Assembly (NCBI GenBank): GCA_030180135.1
Contig: CM058229.1
Span: 40,327,522 to 40,391,521 of the forward strand
Origin: Orychophragmus violaceus
Taxonomy: Eukaryota > Streptophyta > Magnoliopsida > Brassicales > Brassicaceae
Length of the DNA stretch: 64,000 nucleotides
Direction: 5' to 3'
The first letter of the stretch is position 1; the number at the start of each line of letters is the position of its first letter. The notes beneath the pieces were generated by a model that was not told the DNA's origin, did not search any database, and was given only the letters and a program-made list of their open reading frames with translations. A program made the translations under genes and the position numbers. This document shows positions 33,928 to 42,675 of this stretch, piece after piece.

Positions 33928-34890
33928 ATGAAGAACATACGCGAGATTTGGTGCTGGAACAAGACAGAAGAGATGAGATCAATACGAGAAACGATTAGGA
34001 GTTGTAGTTTCATAGCGGTAGACACCGAATTTCCCGGTTGTCTGAAAGAGACGGCCATGGACACGAACGAAGAAACTCGTTATGAAAACTTGAGGTTTAA
34101 TGTCGAGAAAACGACACCAATTCAAGTGGGTTTCTCGTTGTTTGAGAATGACGGAAGAATTAGAGGAACCTGGGAGGTTAATTTCTCCGATTTTGACGAG
34201 ACAAAGGATCCGTGTAACGAGAAATCCATCGCCTTCCTTAAGCGTAATGGTTTGGATTTGAAGAGAATCAGAGAACAAGGGATTGGTATCAGCGATTTCT
34301 TCACAGAATTTACTCAGATAATTAAGGACGAAGATAAAAAGATGAATTGGGTTACTTTTGACGGATCCTACGACTTGGGATACCTAATCCAAAGCATAAC
34401 CGGACGAAAATCTCTTCCCGAGACTTCACAAGGGTTTAAAGAGACGGTTCAGAGACTTTTAGGGTTGTGTTTTGATGTGAAGAAACTTGCGGGGCAGTGC
34501 AGTGGACTGACAAGCCGTTTTGGGTTGCAAAGATTAGCCGATGAGCTTCATATCAGACGTGTCGGAGAAGCACATCACGCTGGCTCCGACAGCGAACTGA
34601 CGGCTCGAGTATTCACCAACATAACTCTCAGTTTATCTCGGGGCATAAAGAGAAAGCCAGAAGAAGATGAGGATCAAGACTTTAAGATGAGAAAGCGGGA
34701 ACATGAGCAACACCTTATTATGCAGGAAGTGATGGAACAAGAGATTTATATGCGAAGATGTATGTATGCCAAGAAGATGATGCTATGTGAACGGGTTCAG
34801 CCACCGAGACCGATGATGTATGCTCCTTATCCATCTTTCCGTGGCTACTTTGTAGTGCCTGTCGCACCTAGACTATCAAACTATGTGTGA
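33928..34890 (+). CDS. CCR4-associated factor 1 (CAF1)-like deadenylase
   Basis: Intronless gene of 320 codons, apparently intact. CAF1 proteins are DEDD-type 3'-5' exoribonucleases that shorten mRNA poly(A) tails in the CCR4-NOT complex. All expected residues are present: D32 and E34 in FIAVDTEFPG, D149 in TFDGSYDLGY, and H217 with D221 in EAHHAGSDSELT. The N-terminal part (IWCWN..EEM..IR) and TPIQVGFSLF are typical of the plant family, whose divergent Arabidopsis members are also intronless. After about residue 236 there is an unusual basic/acidic tail (KRKPEEDEDQ, then a Met-rich helix) ending RPMMYAPYPSFRGYF. The start is fixed by the paralogue at 32838. It sits between a LINE and a Tat element, so silencing is possible. 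Confidence 0.9.
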   Translation: MKNIREIWCWNKTEEMRSIRETIRSCSFIAVDTEFPGCLKETAMDTNEETRYENLRFNVEKTTPIQVGFSLFENDGRIRGTWEVNFSDFDETKDPCNEKSIAFLKRNGLDLKRIREQGIGISDFFTEFTQIIKDEDKKMNWVTFDGSYDLGYLIQSITGRKSLPETSQGFKETVQRLLGLCFDVKKLAGQCSGLTSRFGLQRLADELHIRRVGEAHHAGSDSELTARVFTNITLSLSRGIKRKPEEDEDQDFKMRKREHEQHLIMQEVMEQEIYMRRCMYAKKMMLCERVQPPRPMMYAPYPSFRGYFVVPVAPRLSNYV

Positions 34891-35940
34891 TGAATGTATG
34901 TGAAACTTTCATCTTCTTTACATTGATAATTCAGTGTAGATCGTTCTTTTAAGTACAAATAGTAACTTTCAATCTTTGCAGCTTCTGTGTTCACATTCTC
35001 GATTAACTTTGAATACAAATTGCAACACGATAATAATCCTTCCAATGTACTTCTCAAACCATTCATTTAACCACACCGACAATGCACACCTGTAATAGGC
35101 TCAAACTCTAAGCTGGAAAATTTTGAGACCTTAACAACAGTGATCCATTTCCACTCCCACATTTCTTCAACAACTAGGCGTGTCCACATTCTATGAGCTA
35201 AAACCTCAACACAATTGAGTGGCTCTGTTTGTGCCTCTTCAATTATGACATGGAAGTCTACGTTCATATACCTTCCCCCTACAAAACCATATTTCAATAA
35301 ATCATCATTGGACCAGATTGAATTCGGACAAGCTCGACTTACTACTCAAATAGCACAATAAAATTAACTTTATGAGTTCAAGTGGAACTCATCATACGAA
35401 AGAGTTATTAACAGAACACAAACAATTGAACAAATAAATGAAACATGGTCCTTCCTTATATACATTTCCCTGACTCGAGTTGCATTCAGTTTTCTAATTA
35501 AAGCCTAGAGTAATAATCCATATTTGATAAAATCAAACTTTATCACAAATTAAGTATCTCTTCTATACCATACTAAAGTCATATCCATGAAGATAATTCA
35601 TAGAGACAAAAAAGTGTTATGAACCTTCAGAGCTTGAATCTCAGCCAAGACACCTGTTGTTGCAACACCTATGCTAGAGGCCACAGCTGGTATATCGAAG
35701 ACATGTAATCCTTGCTTCACCTGAGACCCTGAAAACAACAGAAAAGTCTCAAGCATTGTTGCGACTATAACACTTTTCAGAATCACTTGACCAGAAAAAC
35801 TGAAGACAATGATAAGCTTTACCAATCTACCGGAGCTGACGTCGACAGTTACTTGAGAAGAGAAGAAAGCATAAATAGAAGAGTTCTTCATTCCCTTGTT
35901 CCTTATGTGATATATGAGTTGTGTTAGTCCATGGCGATAT
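34891..35940. other. CAF1 3' flank and minus-strand exon-like fragments
   Basis: No intact gene. Two exon-like stretches read on the minus strand: about 35297-35090 (open, with HRMWTRLVVEEMWEWKWI) and about 35740-35630. The second is bounded by AG and GT in splice-like positions and encodes VKQGLHVFDIPAVASSIGVA. It recurs in worn form at about 48470-48540. I do not recognise the parent gene. The last five bases, gatat (35936-35940), are the Tat target duplication. Confidence 0.5.
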
Positions 35941-36574
35941 TGTCATATATGGGTTTAGCACCCCATCCACTTAGAAGACCCAATACTTATCCTTTAAGCA
36001 TAAGTCGGTCCAACAAAAACAAAATGGCCCAACAAGCAATAAGGGGCCCGGACGCACACGCCCAAACCGAGCTCATTACCATCGGCTCGGCTCAACTCAA
36101 GCAAATCGGCTCGGCTACACTAGTGGCCAAAAGAACGTACGGCTCAGCCCATCTCGTCACCAAGTACGGCCCAATCCGCACAAACTCGACAAGCGGTCAA
36201 CGGCCTGTAAAAAGTACGACCGTATTTTACTATAAATATGAGTCGTCACTGTACATTAATGTAACTTTTTGGGATTTGTGCACTTCTTACTACTTTCTCT
36301 CTCTAGAGTCAATTTTCTGAATTGTAAACCGAGCACGTCTTTCGACCTGCTCGGGAATCTGAATACCAACTACGCTCGTCGCCGAGCATATCACCCTCAA
36401 CAAAGAACCCCGAACACAACTTTCTCTTCTTTCACCCCGAGCACTACTTTTACTCTTGCTTATCTCTGAATCTAGTCGGTTCTCTCTCAAGAACAACTTA
36501 GCTCCTTCGGACCGAGCACGTCAACTCTCCAGCAAGACGCGCATCCCGACCTCGTGACCATCTCGGTTATCACA
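35941..36574 (+). repeat. 5' LTR of Tat-type element
   Basis: Starts tgtcatatatggg and ends cggttatcaca. A TATA-like ctataaatatg lies near 36230. The motif ccgagca recurs here and throughout the element. Confidence 0.92.
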
Positions 36575-36576
36575 AT

Positions 36577-36594
36577 TGGCGCCGTCTGTGGGGA
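36577..36594 (+). other. Primer-binding site of Tat-type element
   Basis: TGGCGCCGTCTGTGGGGA two bases after the LTR. It begins with TGG as needed to pair with a tRNA CCA end. It differs from the ATHILA-like site in its second half. I do not name the tRNA with confidence. Confidence 0.85.
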
Positions 36595-36629
36595 CTTAAG
36601 TTTTTCTTCACTAACGGACAGATGCAGCG

Positions 36630-37337
36630 ATGACAGGAGCTCCATCGAACAAGGATTACGTCCACATCGAAGATATAACAAGCTCGGAAACAGCCTCCCG
36701 AGCAAGAGGGCAACCCCAACACGTTTCTCAGGTTGCAGATCCAATCATTCAACCGGCCGGCGCCGAGCAGCAACCTCTAAATACCGAACGACCACAACAA
36801 GTCGTGGAAACTCAGACAAACGAGCAGGACATGTCCGCCTTGCTCAAAACTCTCATGACTCAAGTAGCCGAACTCTCCCAGGGAAGCAACGCACGCTTCG
36901 ATCAGCTCGCCACGGCACATGCAGTATGCCAGGGGCAAATCAACGATCTACGAATGACAAGTCAACAAGGATCCGTTCCCCGAACTCATCTTCACCGAGC
37001 GTTATTTGAAGAAACGCCACCTCCAAATCCGAGAAACCGAACGGTAACGCAGCAGCAGACCGAGGACGAAAAACCTCCCAGCACGGATATCCCAGGCAGC
37101 TCAGCGCCCGACGCGCACAGAGACAACGAAATTGAAGACATAAAGCTAATGTTGAAAAATATGACGTCCAAAGTCCATCAAGCGATCAGCTCGGCCCCCG
37201 AGATCGACCGTGTACTGGAAGAAACTCAGAACACTCCATTCACTCGTCGCCTCATGGATATCCAGTTTGAGCGAGCTACCAAACTGCTCTACCCCGCGAT
37301 GAAAAAAAAATTTGGACTGCGGTCAAAATCAAGATGA
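36630..37337 (+). CDS. Tat-type gag, N-terminal part
   Basis: Frame of 235 codons from ATG 36630 (MTGAPSNKDYVHIED). It is mostly polar and Gln/Pro-rich with a helix-prone stretch near residues 65-105. It ends in the block FTRRLMDIQFERATKLLYP, which in related elements leads straight into the capsid domain. Here the capsid domain is in the next frame (-1), beginning at 37334. The two frames overlap at a run of nine A near 37301-37309. Either a single-base indel split gag, or ribosomes slip on the A run. The C-terminal 12 or so residues after MKKK are therefore probably not native. Confidence 0.7.
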   Translation: MTGAPSNKDYVHIEDITSSETASRARGQPQHVSQVADPIIQPAGAEQQPLNTERPQQVVETQTNEQDMSALLKTLMTQVAELSQGSNARFDQLATAHAVCQGQINDLRMTSQQGSVPRTHLHRALFEETPPPNPRNRTVTQQQTEDEKPPSTDIPGSSAPDAHRDNEIEDIKLMLKNMTSKVHQAISSAPEIDRVLEETQNTPFTRRLMDIQFERATKLLYPAMKKKFGLRSKSR

Positions 37338-40300
37338 CGACCTACGACGGCAAATCCGACCCAAGGCAGTTTCTGACAGCATTCCGCATTGCAATGGGGA
37401 GGACAAAGTTCAGCATTGGGGAACGTGACGCAGGTTACTGCCAACTGTTCGTCGAGCATTTGACCGGCTCGGCCCTGGATTGGTTCTCCCGCTTGGAGCC
37501 GAACTCGATCGACGGATACAACGACTTAACGCACGCCTTTCTCAAACATTACTCGATGTATATTCAGGAGGAGGTATCAAACGCCGACCTATGGGCTATT
37601 TCCCAAGGACCGAGGGAAAGCCTCCGATCGTACATCACCCGCTTCAAAAACGTTTTGGCCAAAATCACGATCACCGACAGCGAAGGTCTACCCGCACTCC
37701 GAAACGGCCTCTGGTACGAATCGAGCTTCCGAGAAGAACTGAAGAAAAATAGACCAAGCTCGCTAGAGGACGCCCTCCACCGAGCATCGATCTTCGTCGA
37801 ACTCGAGGAAGAAAAAGAAACCCTAGCCAAGAAGTTCGGGCCCAAGAGTTCGACTTCAAAAGACAAAACCGAAAAGAGTACCGAGCAATACGAACCTCGG
37901 CAGCATTACGATCAGGATTACAAAAAGCCAAGGAAGAAGAAATCGCGCGAAAAGGGAAATCGTCATATTACGTCAGTGATGAGTTGCAAGGACACCGACA
38001 GGACGAGGAACGCCCCCATCAGGATCAACGACAAAGTAATCCCGACCGCTCTCAAAATCATCAGCAGGATCGACCCACCCAAGGATACCAAGGTCAAAAT
38101 CAAGGCAAGCCATGGAACAAGTTCGTCCGAGGAGCCGATAAAAGCAAGTTATTCTGCGAATATCATCAGCGAGCGGGTCATAGCACCGAGGAATGCAGAA
38201 ACCTTCAAACCTTCAAGCTCGGTGGACCTAATTTTTAGAGAAACGCTGCAACGTATGGAGCTCAGCGACTACCGTATCAAACCATCGACGAGACCACTAA
38301 CCGGCTTCTCGGGAGACTCGATCAACACAATCGGAACAATCAAACTTCCAGTCTACGTCGGCAGAATCACCAAGCTGATCAAGTTCGTAGTCGTCGACCG
38401 ACCAGCTATCTACAACGTCATCCTCGGCACGCCTTGGATTCACGAAATGAGGGCGGTCCCATCCACTTTTCATCAATGTGTCAAGTTCCCAACCCCATTC
38501 GCCGTGTATACACTACGAGGAGATCAGAGGATATCCCGCACATGCTTCCGTATCGAGCACAAGATGCGCCACAAATCACAGGCGTATTTAGTCGCAGAAC
38601 CTCGGATTGAGCTACCACCGCCTGATCGACCGCAGAAAGATGCAGTAATACAAGTCAATATCGACATCAGAGATCCCGAGCGCTGCGTCGGAATAGGAGC
38701 CGATCTCCGCGCCGACTTGCGAGACAAGCTAATAGAATTCCTCAAGGAAAACGCTACAACCTTCGCCTGGACCACTAGCGATATGACCGGGGTCGACCCG
38801 ACCATCGCATGCCACGAACTGCACGTCGATCCGATTTTCAAACCGGTTAAACAGAAAAGACGGAAGCTCGGCCCCGAGCACGCTAAAGCTGTCAACGACG
38901 AAGTGGAACAGCTTTCAAAGGCCGGTTCGATCACCGAGGTGAAGTACCCCGACTGGCTGGCAAACCCCGTTGTGGTAAAAAAGAAAAACGGTAAGTGGAG
39001 AGTTTGTGTAGACTTCACCGACCTCAACAAAGCGTGCCCAAATGATAGCCTCCCGCTACCACACATTGACCGGCTCATAGAAGCAACCACCGGACACGAG
39101 CTACTCTCGTTTATGGATGCCTTTGCAGGATATAATCAGATCATGATGCACCTCGATGATCGGGAAAAGACTTCCTTCATCACCGACCGCGGTACATATT
39201 GCTACAAGGTCATGCCCTTCGGGCTCAAGAATGCGGGAGCGACGTACCAGCGCCTCGTAAATCGCATGTTTGCCGACCAGCTCGGTAACACAATGGAGGT
39301 TTATATAGACGATATGCTCGTCAAATCCGCCTTAGCAGACGACCACATTAGCCACCTCACGACGTGCTTTGCGAGTTTAAACAAGTACGGAATGAAGCTG
39401 AATCCAGCAAAGTGCACTTTCGCGGTCACGTCGGGAGAATTCCTCGGTTACATCGTCACAAGAAGAGGAATTGAAGCGAATCCAAAGAAAATAACGGCAA
39501 TCACCGAGCTGCCATCACCAAGGAACACCAGAAAAGTCCAACGCCTAACAGGGCGCGTCGCGGCCTTGAATAGATTTATCTCACGGTCGAAGGATAAGTG
39601 TCTCCCCTTCTACAATTTTTTGCGAGGGAATAAGAAATTCGAATGGGACGCTAAGTGCGAGGACGCGTTCCAACAGCTAAAGACCTATCTCTCCACCCCA
39701 CCAATTCTGGCCAAACCCGAGGAGGGAGAGACGATGTACTTGTACATCTCTGTGTCAACCTCGGCAGTCAGCAGTGTGCTCGTCCGCGACGATCGAGGCG
39801 ACCAAAGACCCATTTTCTACACAAGCAAAATCTTCGACGACGTGGAAACGCGCTACAGCACACTCGAGAAACTCGCGTTAGCAGTCGTCGTCTCAGCTCG
39901 AAAGCTCCGCCCTTATTTTCAATCACATTCGGTGGTCGTACTCACGAACCAACCAATCAGAACAATCCTGCATAGTCCAAGCCAGTCAGGGAGAATTGCC
40001 AAATGGGCGGTCGAGCTAAGCGAGTACGACATCGAATACAAACCCCGAACCAGCGCGAAGGCACAAGTCCTAGCCGACTTCCTCATCGAGCTACCACCCG
40101 AGCTCACTTGCAACGAAGCCCAGCCTCCAAAGGAGAAATGGATTCTGTTCGTAGACGGTTCTTCGTCAAGAAACGGTTCGGGTGTAGGAGTTAAGCTGAC
40201 ATCCCCGACCGGCGAACTAATCGAACAGTCCTTCCGCCTAGGATTTCCAGCCTCAAACAACGAAGCCGAATACGAAGCACTGCTCGCTGGACTACGACTA

Positions 40301-41929
40301 GCCGAGGTAGTAGGAGCAAAGCAAGTAGATGCGTTCGCCGACTCACAGCTTGTCGTAAATCAATTCAACGGGGAATACGAAGCAAAAAACGAGTGCATGG
40401 ATGCATACTTAAAACTCGTCCAGGAAATCACCGCACGAATCGGGTCGGTCACGCTAGCCAAGATCCCCAGAAGCGACAACTCCTCCGCAGACGCACTAGC
40501 CGCTCTAGCTTCAACCTCAGACCCCGACCTTCGTCGAATCATTCCAGTCGAATGCATAGCCCGACCAAGCATTACACCAGACGAAGTTGTGTCGCTTATT
40601 TCCGAGGAAGATAAGGGGCTGGACGACGCTCACCGAAGCAACGAAGGAATTATCAAGGATAACAACCCCGAGCATACCGACATTATCAATTGGAGAGACG
40701 AGATCAAGGACTACATACTAACCGGAAAGGTTCCCGAGGATCGTTGGGCAGCTCGCCGACTGAAAGCCCGCTGTGCGCAATACGTGATAATGAAGGATGA
40801 GCTCTTCCGTTGGAGTGCATCCAAGGCTCTTTTGCGTTGTATCAACGGGCACGAAATCCAGTGGGTCACCGAACAGACACATGAAGGAGCTGGCGGAAAT
40901 CACACAAGCGGCCGAGCATTAGCCGCAAAGATAAAGCGACACGGCCATTTCTGGCCGAACATGATCGCCGACTGCGAAAGCTACGTGGCCCGATGTCAGA
41001 AATGTCAAAGGCATGCACCAAGCATACACCAGCCAGCCGAGCTCCTCACCACCGCAGCCACACCCTACCCATTCATGCGATGGGCGATGGACATTGTCGG
41101 ACCGCTCCCGGCTTCGCGTCAAAAGAAGTTCATCCTAATAATGACCGATTACTTCACCAAGTGGGTCGAAGCCGAATCCTACTCGGAGATCAAAAACCTC
41201 GACGTTCAGAAGTTTGTTTGGAAGTACATAATCTGCCGTCACGGTGTTCCTTACGAAATCGTAACCGACAACGGTTCCCAGTTCATCTCCAATCTGTTCG
41301 AAGGATTCTGCGCGAGGTGGAAGATACGTCTGAGCAAATCAACACCGAGGTACCCACAAGGAAATGGGCAGGCCGAGGCGACCAACAAAACGATCATCGA
41401 CGGTCTGAAGAAGCGAATGGAAAGTAAGAAAGGCCTCTGGGCCGACGAGCTCGACGGCGTTCTCTGGTCTCATCGGACCACCCCGAGAACATCAACCGGC
41501 CAGACACCTTTTTCACTCTCTCACGGAATGGAGGCAATGTCCCCAGCCGAGATGTGCGTCCCGAAAGTACGTCTGAGTATCGCGCCCGAGCACGAAGACC
41601 TTAACAACAACATGATCATCGTCTGCCTTGATCAAGCAGAGGAACTACGAGACCGAGCGCTCCTACGTCTCCAGAACTATCAGCAACAAACCACGCGACA
41701 CTACAACAAGAAGGTCAAAGGACGCCGTTTCATGGAAGGTGACCTCGTTCTCCGGAAAGTGTTCGAAAACACACGGGAATACCGAGCAGGGAAACTCGGC
41801 GCAAACTGGGAAGGTCCGTATATCGTTTCAAAGATAGTAAAACCCGGGGTATACGAGCTCGTAACGATGAAGGGAGAAGCCATTCCACGCTCTTGGAATG
41901 CAAACAAACTCAAGAGGTACTACTACTAG
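37334..41929 (+). CDS. Tat-type gag-pol polyprotein (protease-deficient)
   Basis: Frame of 1,531 codons. In order: capsid (QFLTAFRIAMG to about residue 175); a segment of about 85 residues (about 213-297) read out of frame over the zinc-knuckle region; the protease remnant SSVDLIF to ILGTPW (about 293-375); reverse transcriptase (KRRKLGPEHAK to FLGYIV, with catalytic YIDDM at about 657-661); first RNase H (about 790-900); second RNase H (LFVDGSSSRNGSG, about 937-1060); integrase (H-H-C-C near 1175-1225, MDIVGPL near 1253, TDNGSQF near 1312, QGNGQAEATNK near 1340-1350); C-terminal GPY module (WEGPYIVSKI). The native knuckle CEYHQRAGHSTEEC lies in another frame at 37984-38238. The catalytic Asp of the protease is deleted just before SSVDLIF, so self-processing should fail. 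Confidence 0.88.
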   Translation: MTTYDGKSDPRQFLTAFRIAMGRTKFSIGERDAGYCQLFVEHLTGSALDWFSRLEPNSIDGYNDLTHAFLKHYSMYIQEEVSNADLWAISQGPRESLRSYITRFKNVLAKITITDSEGLPALRNGLWYESSFREELKKNRPSSLEDALHRASIFVELEEEKETLAKKFGPKSSTSKDKTEKSTEQYEPRQHYDQDYKKPRKKKSREKGNRHITSVMSCKDTDRTRNAPIRINDKVIPTALKIISRIDPPKDTKVKIKASHGTSSSEEPIKASYSANIISERVIAPRNAETFKPSSSVDLIFRETLQRMELSDYRIKPSTRPLTGFSGDSINTIGTIKLPVYVGRITKLIKFVVVDRPAIYNVILGTPWIHEMRAVPSTFHQCVKFPTPFAVYTLRGDQRISRTCFRIEHKMRHKSQAYLVAEPRIELPPPDRPQKDAVIQVNIDIRDPERCVGIGADLRADLRDKLIEFLKENATTFAWTTSDMTGVDPTIACHELHVDPIFKPVKQKRRKLGPEHAKAVNDEVEQLSKAGSITEVKYPDWLANPVVVKKKNGKWRVCVDFTDLNKACPNDSLPLPHIDRLIEATTGHELLSFMDAFAGYNQIMMHLDDREKTSFITDRGTYCYKVMPFGLKNAGATYQRLVNRMFADQLGNTMEVYIDDMLVKSALADDHISHLTTCFASLNKYGMKLNPAKCTFAVTSGEFLGYIVTRRGIEANPKKITAITELPSPRNTRKVQRLTGRVAALNRFISRSKDKCLPFYNFLRGNKKFEWDAKCEDAFQQLKTYLSTPPILAKPEEGETMYLYISVSTSAVSSVLVRDDRGDQRPIFYTSKIFDDVETRYSTLEKLALAVVVSARKLRPYFQSHSVVVLTNQPIRTILHSPSQSGRIAKWAVELSEYDIEYKPRTSAKAQVLADFLIELPPELTCNEAQPPKEKWILFVDGSSSRNGSGVGVKLTSPTGELIEQSFRLGFPASNNEAEYEALLAGLRLAEVVGAKQVDAFADSQLVVNQFNGEYEAKNECMDAYLKLVQEITARIGSVTLAKIPRSDNSSADALAALASTSDPDLRRIIPVECIARPSITPDEVVSLISEEDKGLDDAHRSNEGIIKDNNPEHTDIINWRDEIKDYILTGKVPEDRWAARRLKARCAQYVIMKDELFRWSASKALLRCINGHEIQWVTEQTHEGAGGNHTSGRALAAKIKRHGHFWPNMIADCESYVARCQKCQRHAPSIHQPAELLTTAATPYPFMRWAMDIVGPLPASRQKKFILIMTDYFTKWVEAESYSEIKNLDVQKFVWKYIICRHGVPYEIVTDNGSQFISNLFEGFCARWKIRLSKSTPRYPQGNGQAEATNKTIIDGLKKRMESKKGLWADELDGVLWSHRTTPRTSTGQTPFSLSHGMEAMSPAEMCVPKVRLSIAPEHEDLNNNMIIVCLDQAEELRDRALLRLQNYQQQTTRHYNKKVKGRRFMEGDLVLRKVFENTREYRAGKLGANWEGPYIVSKIVKPGVYELVTMKGEAIPRSWNANKLKRYYY

Positions 41930-42675
41930 GCCGAGCATCTCTCGCGCCACAAAAAGCCGAGCATCGCGCTCAAAAAAAAAAAAAAAAAAAAAAAGCCGAG
42001 CATCGCGCTCAAAAAAAAAAAAAAAACGAGCATCTCTCGCTCACAAAAAAAACCGAGCTCGCTATACACGAGCTCGAGTAATATGTAAAGTGAACTACGA
42101 TCGGCTTGATCCCCTTTCGGGGTACGTAGGCAACCTCTCACGAGGCTCAGCTATATCAATAATAAAATTTTATTAAGTTTAAATTCTTGTTCCAACCACA
42201 TCGAACAGATCGACATTCTGGCCAGATGCTCGACACTTTGTAAGCCGGGCCAAGTTCCCGCACAAGGCTGATCGACAATAAATAAACCGAGCATAGCTCT
42301 CGTACATTGTCCCGATCAGACCTTAGGGGTAAGCCGAGCACTTACTCGCACCCGACATGTGGTAAAACGAGCACGGTCTCGAGCCCCACAACTAAGAAAG
42401 CCGGGCCCAGTTCCCGCACAAGGACGACTGACAGAAAAAATAAGCCGAACACAGTGTCGCATAACTGTCCCGGTCGGTCCTACGGGATAAGCCGAGCACC
42501 TTTGCTCGCTCCTCACTAAACCGAACACTTTATCCTTTCGTTTGTTCCGACGCAAGTATATATAAAAAGAAAAAGAGAAAACGAGAAGAAAAACAACTTC
42601 ATTAAAAACGCACAAAGGCGCGAATCCGAATACAAAACACATTACAAAAAAAGAGAAGAGGATAAACAACAAAAT
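41930..42675 (+). other. Post-pol region with A-tract repeats
   Basis: No gene on the plus strand. Tandem units of gccgagcatcgcgctc plus A-runs fill 41930-42060. The stem cccctttcgggg with tacgtaggcaacctc follows at 42110-42138, in the same post-pol position as the ATHILA-like inverted repeat. ccgagca-rich sequence continues to the end of the antisense gene. Confidence 0.6.

Noticed and set aside
35090..35740. A host gene on the minus strand downstream of CAF1
   Set aside because: Only isolated exon-like fragments are seen, one of them duplicated elsewhere; no start, order or continuous frame.
38524..41122. Open frames antisense or shifted to the Tat pol gene
   Set aside because: They are shadows of the high-GC pol frame; domains and conserved motifs all lie in the plus frame.
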